From Janthinobacterium sp. 67 (GTDB lineage: Bacteria; Pseudomonadota; Gammaproteobacteria; Burkholderiales; Burkholderiaceae_D): 64,000 bases of DNA. Within the stretch, counting starts at the first letter, position 1; each line of letters starts with the position of its first letter. The stretch covers positions 3,720,001-3,784,000 of the forward strand of contig NZ_PGES01000001.1 of the NCBI RefSeq assembly GCF_002797895.1, read 5' to 3'. Shown one piece after another: positions 58,228-64,000 of this stretch. Below the pieces are notes generated by a model. It ran no database searches. It was not told the DNA's origin and saw only the letters and a program-made list of their open reading frames with translations. Both the position numbers and the translations under genes were made by a program.

Positions 58228-58263
58228 GTTGTCGGATTACGCGCTTTGCGCTAATCCGACAAC
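58228..58263. repeat. REP-like hairpin beside the RAYT gene (left side)
   Basis: GTTGTCGGATTACGCGC-TTT-GCGCTAATCCGACAAC is a near-perfect inverted repeat (one unpaired base) that ends 14 bp before the transposase stop; same core as the right-side units. Confidence 0.75.
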
Positions 58264-58277
58264 ATTGTTAGCGCTGC

Positions 58278-58769
58278 TCACTCCCGCCCGACACCCGTCA
58301 TATCCACAACGTCCCCACCCCAATCCGCGGCACACCATCCCTGCCTTACATACCGGTGAAAACTGGAATACGGCCAATCGATGACTTTGCTCACAAGACC
58401 ATGCTTGACGGGGTTGTAGTGGATGTAATCGACGTGGTTTGCGAAGTCGCTCTCGTCACGCAGCACATGCTCCCAGAAGCGGTGCTGCCAAACGTCTTTA
58501 AATTCTGCATGCTTGCTGAACCACGTCTTGATCAGCCTCCAGCGCGTCATGAAATCGGCATCGCCTTCAGGCAAGGTCCAGATGCAGTGCAGGTGATCGG
58601 GCAGGATGACGATGGCGTCGATAGCGAACGGCCGTTGATGCCGCACGGCGCGGAAAGAATCACGCAGCAAATCCACGGCATTGGCGGTGGCAAACACGGG
58701 CCGGCGATGGGCCGTCACCACCGTGAAGAAAAAGCTGCCGCCTGGCTGGAATGCGCGTCGGTATCGCAT
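58278..58769 (-). CDS. REP-associated tyrosine transposase (RAYT, Y1 family)
   Basis: 163 aa. Y1_Tnp motifs: the HuH pair His59/His61 in ILPDHLHCIW, RWRLIKTWFSKH, HRFWEHVLRDESD, and YIHYNPVKHGLV with catalytic Tyr candidate Tyr115 (or Tyr118). Typical length and layout of domesticated RAYTs, which cut and join single-stranded REP sequences. It is flanked by REP-like hairpins on both sides, which supports activity on this family. Confidence 0.92.
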   Translation of the reverse strand: MRYRRAFQPGGSFFFTVVTAHRRPVFATANAVDLLRDSFRAVRHQRPFAIDAIVILPDHLHCIWTLPEGDADFMTRWRLIKTWFSKHAEFKDVWQHRFWEHVLRDESDFANHVDYIHYNPVKHGLVSKVIDWPYSSFHRYVRQGWCAADWGGDVVDMTGVGRE

Positions 58770-58780
58770 GGTTTCGGGGT

Positions 58781-58923
58781 GTTGTCGGATTACGGCCTTC
58801 GGCCTAAGCGCCGTTGGTATTGTTTATTTTCGGGTGTTGTCGGATTACGGCCTTCGGCCTAAGCGCCGCTGGTATTGTTTATTTTCGGGTGTTGTCGGAT
58901 TACGGCCTTCGGCCTAATCCGAC
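58781..58923. repeat. 55-bp tandem REP array (two full units plus a third hairpin)
   Basis: Units start at 58781, 58836 and 58891, a period of exactly 55 bp. Units 1 and 2 differ at a single base in the trailing segment. Each unit opens with GTTGTCGGATTACGGCC-TTC-GGCC; the third ends with the full complement (GGCCTAATCCGAC). The spacing segment contains a TGGTATTGTTTATTTTCGGG stretch. In-frame translation gives a meaningless repeated peptide. Confidence 0.85.
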
Positions 58924-58964
58924 CTACGCGATATACGCGGCGGCAGGCCGGGTAGGTCGGGTAG

Positions 58965-59007
58965 GTCGGATTAGCGTAGCGTAATCCGACTTCCAGCGTA
59001 ATCCGAC
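58965..59007. repeat. Further REP hairpin and half-copy
   Basis: GTCGGATTA-8 nt-TAATCCGAC (58965-58990), followed by another GCGTAATCCGAC half-element to 59007. A GTAGGTCGG doublet lies just upstream (58952-58969). Confidence 0.75.
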
Positions 59008-59037
59008 TTTTCGCAAACCGCCTTGCGCCCACGCAGC

Positions 59038-59163
59038 CTACATGCACATCCAGAAGCGGTTCGCCAGGTCCAGCATGAAATCGGGGCGCAGATAGGCCAG
59101 GAAGACGATGGCCAGCAGGGCGGCGCCGGCCAGGCGCCACAGCCATGTGCGCCAGCTGGCCAT
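59038..59163 (-). CDS. Small single-helix membrane protein (41 aa)
   Basis: ATG at 59163 overlaps the TAA of the MFS gene as TAATG. Sequence begins MASWRTWLWRLAGAALLAIV, has one membrane helix and ends DLANRFWMCM. Basic N terminus, so N-in orientation. Coupling to the transporter suggests a small accessory subunit or membrane regulator. Too short for most gene callers. Confidence 0.6.
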   Translation of the reverse strand: MASWRTWLWRLAGAALLAIVFLAYLRPDFMLDLANRFWMCM

Positions 59164-60377
59164 TACGCGGCCACCGCCACGCGCTTGACGGCGCGCTCGT
59201 CGATCGGCAGGTTGATCAGCGCGGCCAGCAGACCCAGGCCGATGGTGATCATCCACACGATGTGGTAGCTGCCCTGGTGCTCGTACAGATAGCCGCCCAG
59301 CCACGCACCGAGGAAACTGCCCACCTGGTGCGAGAAGAACACCATCCCGGCCAGCATCGACAGATGCTTCACGCCGAAGATGCCGGCGATGATGCCGTTC
59401 GTCAGCGGCACGGTCGACAGCCACAGCACGCCCATGCCGGCGGCGAACAGGTACACGGACCACGCCGACAATGGCGCCAGCAGGAACGCGGTGATGACCA
59501 CGGCACGCGTCACGTAGATGGCCGACAGCAGGTAGCGCTTGGCGATCTTGCCACCGAGTTTACCCGCATAGTAGGAACCGACGATGTTGAACAGCCCGAT
59601 CAGGGCCAGCGCCGTGACGGCGACGTTCGGGTTCATCAGGCCCTGGTCCTTCAGGTAAGCCGGCAAGTGCACGCCGATGAAGACGAGCTGAAAACCGCAG
59701 ACAAAATAACCGGCCAGCAGCAGCCAGAACGAACGGCTGGCGATGGCTTCGCTGAAGGCGGCGCCCACGCTTTGCTGCGGGCCGCCGGCGTGCGAAACGG
59801 GCGGCTCGCGCAGGTAGAAAGCCATCGGGATCATCGCCAGCAGCACCAGCGCGGCCAGCACGTAAAAGGCGTTTTGCCAGCCCACGGCGGAGATCAGCTG
59901 CTGTTCCACGGGCATCATGAGGAACTGGCCGAACGAACCTGCCGCCGACGAGATGCCGAAGGCCCACGAGCGCTGCTCGGGCGGCGCGCTGCGGCCGATG
60001 ATGCCGCTGATGGCGCCGAACGCCGTGCAGGCAAGCGCCAGGCCGATGAAGATGCCGGAGCCGACGATGAACAGGGTCGGCTGCGTGACGAGCGCCATCC
60101 ACACGAGGCCCGCCATGTAGCTGATGGCGCCGACGATGACGACGCGCATGGTGCCGAAGCGGTCGGCCGCCATGCCGGCGAACGGACCGAAGACGCCCCA
60201 CATCAGGTTTTGCATGGCCAGCGCCAGCGAATACGTTTCGCGCGTCCAGCCATTGGCTTGCGAAATCGGCTGCATCCAGAAACCCAGGCCGTGGCGCACG
60301 CCCATTGCCAGGGTCAGGACGACGCCGCTGGCGATGAGGACGGTTTTCAGGCTGGGGCGCGATGATTGCAATGTCAT
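59163..60377 (-). CDS. MFS transporter, monocarboxylate/oxalate-formate-like
   Basis: 404 aa with 12 membrane helices. N-terminal loop motif GVRHGLGFWMQPISQANGWTRE and GPFAGMAADRFGTMRVV are typical of the MCT-like MFS group (MHS/OFA neighbours). Substrate unknown; likely an organic acid. 11 bp after the Gfo/Idh/MocA gene in the pyrC operon. Start at 60377 (MTLQSSRPS). Confidence 0.9.
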   Translation of the reverse strand: MTLQSSRPSLKTVLIASGVVLTLAMGVRHGLGFWMQPISQANGWTRETYSLALAMQNLMWGVFGPFAGMAADRFGTMRVVIVGAISYMAGLVWMALVTQPTLFIVGSGIFIGLALACTAFGAISGIIGRSAPPEQRSWAFGISSAAGSFGQFLMMPVEQQLISAVGWQNAFYVLAALVLLAMIPMAFYLREPPVSHAGGPQQSVGAAFSEAIASRSFWLLLAGYFVCGFQLVFIGVHLPAYLKDQGLMNPNVAVTALALIGLFNIVGSYYAGKLGGKIAKRYLLSAIYVTRAVVITAFLLAPLSAWSVYLFAAGMGVLWLSTVPLTNGIIAGIFGVKHLSMLAGMVFFSHQVGSFLGAWLGGYLYEHQGSYHIVWMITIGLGLLAALINLPIDERAVKRVAVAA

Positions 60378-60388
60378 GGAGTTCCTGT

Positions 60389-61378
60389 TTACGCCTGGTC
60401 GGCTTGGTAGACGAGGCCGATCTGGCCGCGCATGGTGTCAAGGTTGCGCATCAGCGCCACGCTGTCGGCGTGCGGCATGAGCGGGCTTTCCGGCAGGCCG
60501 GCGCGGATGCAGCGCATCGCTTCGATGGCCTCGTGCGCGTAGCCATTGCCCAGGTGGGGTGCGGCGACGACGCGGCGTTCGCCATCCATCGTTTCGACGA
60601 TCAGGTGGTCGGGCTTGTAAAAACGGTTGGGCAGACGGATGCGCCCCAGGCTGCCGGAAATGGTCATTTCCGTCGGCGTCTGCGCGCGCAGGCTGCAGGC
60701 GCAGGACGAAGTGCCGCCGCCCGCGTGCAGCAGCGAGAACACCACCTGTTCGTCGACGCCGGTGGCGCCCATCTCGGCCAGCGCCTGCACCTGCGATACG
60801 GGGCCAAGGAAGAAGGCCGCCATCGACAGCGGATAGATGCCCACGTCGAGCAGCGCGCCGCCGCCCAGTTCCGGATTGAACATGCGGTGCTCGGGCGGGA
60901 AATTGGCGACAAAGCCGATATCGGCCTGCACCTGCCGCAGCACGCCGATTTCGCCGCTGGCGATGATGCGCTGCGCTTCCTGCACGGCGGGCAGGAAACG
61001 GCTCCACATGGCTTCCATCAGGAACAGCTTTTTCTCGCGCGCCATGTCGACCACGGCCTGCGCTTCGCGCGCATTCATGGTGAACGGTTTTTCGCACACG
61101 ACGTGCTTGCCGGCGGCCAGGCACAGCAAGGCATTTTCCGCATGCAGGGTGTGCGGCGTGGCGATGTAGATCACGTCCACATCCGGGTCCATGGCCAGCG
61201 CCTGGTAGGAACCGTGGCAATGCTCGATGCCGAATTCAGCGCCGAAGGCCTGCGCACCGGCGCTGCTGCGGGAGGCGACCGCCACCAGTTGCGCACCGGG
61301 CGCATCGCGCAAGCCATTGGCCATCGCGCGGGCGATCTTGCCGGTGCCGAGGATGCCCCAGCGGACCGTGTTTTCCAT
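60389..61378 (-). CDS. Gfo/Idh/MocA-family oxidoreductase
   Basis: 329 aa: N-terminal Rossmann domain (MENTVRWGILGTGKIARAMANGL, VDVIYIATPHTLHAENALLCLAAGKHVVCEKPF as outline) and C-terminal substrate domain with GGALLDVGIYPLSMAAFFLGP. The EKP triplet (VVCEKPFTMN) is the usual catalytic Lys site. Possibly acts on sugar or dihydrodiol substrates (dihydrodiol-dehydrogenase-like). Start 61378 is 1 bp from the DUF3025 stop. Confidence 0.9.
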   Translation of the reverse strand: MENTVRWGILGTGKIARAMANGLRDAPGAQLVAVASRSSAGAQAFGAEFGIEHCHGSYQALAMDPDVDVIYIATPHTLHAENALLCLAAGKHVVCEKPFTMNAREAQAVVDMAREKKLFLMEAMWSRFLPAVQEAQRIIASGEIGVLRQVQADIGFVANFPPEHRMFNPELGGGALLDVGIYPLSMAAFFLGPVSQVQALAEMGATGVDEQVVFSLLHAGGGTSSCACSLRAQTPTEMTISGSLGRIRLPNRFYKPDHLIVETMDGERRVVAAPHLGNGYAHEAIEAMRCIRAGLPESPLMPHADSVALMRNLDTMRGQIGLVYQADQA

Positions 61379-61379
61379 G

Positions 61380-62198
61380 CTATTGATCTCTTTCTGCGCC
61401 AGCGACCTTGCGCTTCGGGCGGAACACCGCCGCATCATTGTAAAAATCGTCGTCCTGGTTCTCGCACCAGCCGGGCAAACCCAGCACGGGCAGCGGCGTG
61501 AAGTCCGCCGTGGTCAGGCCTTGCTGCGCCAGGTCCTGCGCCACCCGCTCGTCGAGCCAGGCGCGGCGTGCAGCATCGTCCAGGGTGAAATAGACGTCGC
61601 CGGCGAAGATCACGCGCGTGTGCGCCGTGATGGCCTTGCGCGGCGCCACTAGTTTTTCCATCAGCGCGTGGCCGAACAGCCAGACTTCGGCGTCGCCGTC
61701 CGCGCCAAATTTCTCGCGCTGCGCAATGAACGCGCTGCGCCAGTCGTGCCCGCGCAAGGCCGCGTCCAGCGCGCGCCCCGCGTCACTGTCGCGCAGCACC
61801 AGCAAGGCGGAATTTTCGTCAAAAATCGTCGCGCCATCGCGCGCGGGACCGCGCGATTTTCCCACGCCGGACAGGGCGATCTGCGCGGCCTGCAGCGCAT
61901 TCAATTGCCGCTTGATGCGGGGGAAGGTCAGCCACACGAGCGCGTTGAAAAAATCATGCAGATTGTCGCGCGTGGGCACGCCGCCCGTCGCGCCGATGAA
62001 CTCTTCGTAGGCGACGCCTTCGGGCAGGTCCGCTTGCGGCACGAAGGCCAGCGGCAGGCCCGATGGATTGCGCAAGTCCAGCGCCCGCGCCCGTCCATTG
62101 AGCGCGGCAATCACCGTGTCGCGCTGCAGATCCAGCTGCCGTCGCGCCGGCAGCACCGTGGCAAACCAGGGGCGGGTCCAGTCTATCGATGGCAGCAT
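61380..62198 (-). CDS. DUF3025-family protein
   Basis: 272 aa, soluble. DUF3025 segments: LPLAFVPQADLPEGVAYEEFI, TRDNLHDFFNALVWLTFPRIK and VLGLPGWCENQDDDFYNDAAVFRPKR. Commonly next to pyrC in beta- and gammaproteobacteria; function unknown. Stop 6 bp... its start lies 6 bp past the pyrC stop, so same operon. Confidence 0.88.
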   Translation of the reverse strand: MLPSIDWTRPWFATVLPARRQLDLQRDTVIAALNGRARALDLRNPSGLPLAFVPQADLPEGVAYEEFIGATGGVPTRDNLHDFFNALVWLTFPRIKRQLNALQAAQIALSGVGKSRGPARDGATIFDENSALLVLRDSDAGRALDAALRGHDWRSAFIAQREKFGADGDAEVWLFGHALMEKLVAPRKAITAHTRVIFAGDVYFTLDDAARRAWLDERVAQDLAQQGLTTADFTPLPVLGLPGWCENQDDDFYNDAAVFRPKRKVAGAERDQ

Positions 62199-62204
62199 GA
62201 ACGC

Positions 62205-63269
62205 TTAGACCATTTTCCAGTTGATCTGCTCACCCGCGTTGAGCGGAATGACATGGCTGTCGCCCAGCGGCAGCGAAGCCGGCAAGGTCCAGCTTTCGCG
62301 TTTCAGGGTGATGGTGTCCGTGTTGCGCGGCACGCCGTAGAAAGCCGGGCCGTGGAAGCTGGCGAACGCTTCGAGTTTATCGAGCGCGCCGGCCCGTTCA
62401 AACGCTTCCGCATACATTTCCATCGCGTGCAGGGCCGTATAGCAGCCGGCGCAGCCGCAGGCCATTTCCTTGGCGCCTTGCGCGTGCGGCGCCGAGTCCG
62501 TGCCGAGGAAGAAGCGCTCGTCGCCGCTGGCGGCGGCCGTCATCAGGGCCAGGCGGTGCTCTTCGCGTTTCAGGATGGGCAGGCAGTAGTAATGGGGGCG
62601 GATGCCGCCCTTGAAAATCTCGTTGCGGTTGTACAGCAGATGATGCGCCGTGATGGTGGCGGCGATCGGGCCTTCCGCTTCGGCCACGTACTGCGCCGCA
62701 TCCTTGGTGGTGATGTGCTCGAACACGACGGACAGGGCCGGGAAGGCGCTGCGCAGCGGGCGCATCACGCGCTCGATGAAGACGGCTTCGCGGTCGAAAA
62801 TGTCGATTTCCGGATCCGTCACTTCGCCATGCACGAGGAAGGGCATGCCCACTTCCTGCATCACTTCGAGCACCTTGTAGCAATTCTTCAGATCCGTCAC
62901 GCCCAGGTCGGAATTCGTCGTGGCGCCGGCCGGATACAGTTTCACGGCTTGCACGATGCCGCTGTCCTGCGCGCGGCGGATTTCGTCGGGCGAGGTGTTG
63001 TTCGTCAGGTACAGCACCATCAGCGGATCGAAGTTCACGCCTTGCGGTACGGCGGCCAGGATGCGCTCGCGGTAGGCACTGGCATCGGCCGTGGTGGTGA
63101 CGGGCGGTTTCAGGTTCGGCATGACGATGGCGCGACCGAACTGTCGCGCACTGTGCGGCAGCACGCTGGCCATGACGGCGCCATCGCGCAGGTGCAAATG
63201 CCAGTCATCCGGACGGGTGATGGTGATGGAAGATGGAACGGCGACTGGGGTGTGATCGAGTGTGGACAT
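62205..63269 (-). CDS. pyrC: Dihydroorotase
   Basis: 354 aa, type of E. coli PyrC (class II). Zinc site [17 protein letters not shown], carboxylated Lys in [53 protein letters not shown], and catalytic Asp in [13 protein letters not shown]. Cyclises carbamoyl-aspartate to dihydroorotate in pyrimidine synthesis. First gene of the operon running through DUF3025 to the 41-aa protein. Confidence 0.97.
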   Translation of the reverse strand: MSTLDHTPVAVPSSITITRPDDWHLHLRDGAVMASVLPHSARQFGRAIVMPNLKPPVTTTADASAYRERILAAVPQGVNFDPLMVLYLTNNTSPDEIRRAQDSGIVQAVKLYPAGATTNSDLGVTDLKNCYKVLEVMQEVGMPFLVHGEVTDPEIDIFDREAVFIERVMRPLRSAFPALSVVFEHITTKDAAQYVAEAEGPIAATITAHHLLYNRNEIFKGGIRPHYYCLPILKREEHRLALMTAAASGDERFFLGTDSAPHAQGAKEMACGCAGCYTALHAMEMYAEAFERAGALDKLEAFASFHGPAFYGVPRNTDTITLKRESWTLPASLPLGDSHVIPLNAGEQINWKMV

Positions 63270-63420
63270 GGCGGCTGCTCTCAGGCGGTCATTGCGAATA
63301 ACGCCATTTTACCAGCCGCGGGGCAGCCTCGCAGGCTGCGGCAGCCGCTGCCCGATGGCTGCCGGACGATCAAACGGCCGGTTCGCACCAGCCGTTTTCA
63401 ATCTCGGGAACGCACAGGAA

Positions 63421-64000
63421 TCAGGACTTGGCCGGCGCCGTCTCCTGCTTTGCCACCCAGGCGCGGAGTTCGGCCAGCATCTGGTCGAGCTTGGCGCGGT
63501 CATACACGGTGCCACGGCTGACCACCAGGCGGATCTGGCGCGTGGCGCCGATATCCTGCAGCGGGTTCGCGTCGAGCACCAGCAGGTCGGCCGCCTTGCC
63601 GGCCGCCACGCTGCCGTAACGGTCCAGCTTGCCCAGGAAGCGGGGACCGTTGATGACGGCCGACTGCAAGGCTTGCTGCGGCGTCAGGCCGTACTGCACG
63701 TACAGGCCGATTTCATCGTGCAGGGCCTGGCCCGGATAATCGAAGGAATTCAAGAAGCCCGCATCGGTGCCGGCGATGATGCTCATGCCCTGCTGCTGCA
63801 AGATCGGCAGCAGTTTGGCCGATTGCTCGAACTGCGCGTGGCGCTGATTGATGGCTTCCGGACCATCCTTGGCGGCGCGCTGCACGCGCCAGTCGTAGGT
63901 GGCGCGCAAGCCCTTGCCGATGTATTGCAGGGCCGTGTCGTGCGTATGGTCTTCGCGGTCCAGGTAGGCCGTCACGCGCGAGCCCCACAAGGTCGGCACG
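63421..64000 (-). CDS. Amidohydrolase-family protein (imidazolonepropionase-like), partial
   Basis: The C-terminal 193 or so codons are in the window; the gene continues past 64000. Motifs: IAGTDAGFLNSFDYPGQALHDEI with the metal-binding Asp, and SAVINGPRFLGKLDRYGSVAAGKAADLLVLDANPL as outline, near the end, a hallmark of cyclic amidohydrolases that lack a C-terminal signal. The N-terminal signal peptide and HxH site lie outside. Tail KQETAPAKS. Substrate cannot be told. Confidence 0.85.
   Translation of the reverse strand, partial: VPTLWGSRVTAYLDREDHTHDTALQYIGKGLRATYDWRVQRAAKDGPEAINQRHAQFEQSAKLLPILQQQGMSIIAGTDAGFLNSFDYPGQALHDEIGLYVQYGLTPQQALQSAVINGPRFLGKLDRYGSVAAGKAADLLVLDANPLQDIGATRQIRLVVSRGTVYDRAKLDQMLAELRAWVAKQETAPAKS

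Noticed and set aside
58356..58917. Plus-strand frames reading through the RAYT region into the repeats
   Set aside because: The repeated peptide comes from the 55-bp array being out of step with real coding; the minus-strand RAYT has clear motifs.
58781..58923. Possible CRISPR array
   Set aside because: The 55-bp units are direct tandem copies with no unique spacers, and no cas genes are nearby.

Overview
The window is a high-GC, densely packed bacterial chromosome segment with no tRNA, rRNA, prophage or CRISPR that I can see. Gene content and style point to a betaproteobacterium of the Oxalobacteraceae (Janthinobacterium/Massilia/Duganella group). The signs are the queA-tgt-yajC-secD-secF block next to recG, a very large (about 1575 aa) NAD-glutamate dehydrogenase, an ast/aru arginine succinyltransferase operon with a two-subunit AstA, and a TonB-dependent sucrose locus. 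The genus is inference; no marker gene here settles it.

Layout. (1) 1-7.6 kb: a sux-like sucrose utilisation locus on the minus strand: GST, LacI regulator, then TonB-dependent receptor, amylosucrase and sugar transporter, with two matching LacI-type operators in front of the receptor gene. (2) 7.8-11.7 kb: purB, then cytochrome b561 with two YceI-family proteins, and a small GlsB/YeaQ-type membrane protein. (3) 12-29.9 kb: peptidases and transport: a secreted S46 dipeptidyl-peptidase (DPP7-like), an M14 carboxypeptidase, a FUSC membrane protein, a PAP2 phosphatase lipoprotein with an autotransporter-type repeat, an S9 peptidase, two APC amino-acid permeases, RidA, an ABC-F ATPase and an Old Yellow Enzyme. 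This set suggests growth on peptides and amino acids. (4) 30-32.1 kb: a glycine-zipper protein, a DUF1993 protein and a DUF2167 membrane protein. (5) 32.2-45.5 kb: a 12 kb arginine catabolism operon in the order astC, aruF, aruG, astD, astB, gdhB, astE, preceded by a GlxA/AraC-type ArgR candidate and ended by a terminator. It would convert arginine through succinylated intermediates to glutamate and then 2-oxoglutarate. (6) 45.7-50.1 kb: MarR regulator, a small unknown protein, an HDOD protein, a second GST, a WYL regulator and a secreted ClpP-fold-like protein. (7) 50.1-58.2 kb: secF, secD, yajC, tgt, queA and divergent recG. (8) 58.2-59.0 kb: a REP-associated tyrosine transposase (RAYT) flanked by REP-like hairpins, including a 55-bp tandem array. 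(9) 59.0-64 kb: pyrC, a DUF3025 protein, a Gfo/Idh/MocA oxidoreductase, an MFS transporter and a 41-aa membrane protein in one operon, then a truncated amidohydrolase at the edge.

The most interesting signals are the sux operator pair, the ArgR-type direct repeat upstream of the ast operon with gdhB built into it, the RAYT/REP island, two palindromic intergenic elements (10.5 and 46.4 kb), a candidate operator beside a WYL regulator, and three small genes that are easy to miss. No wholly new system is evident. Most genes belong to known families, and the novelty is in arrangement and regulation.
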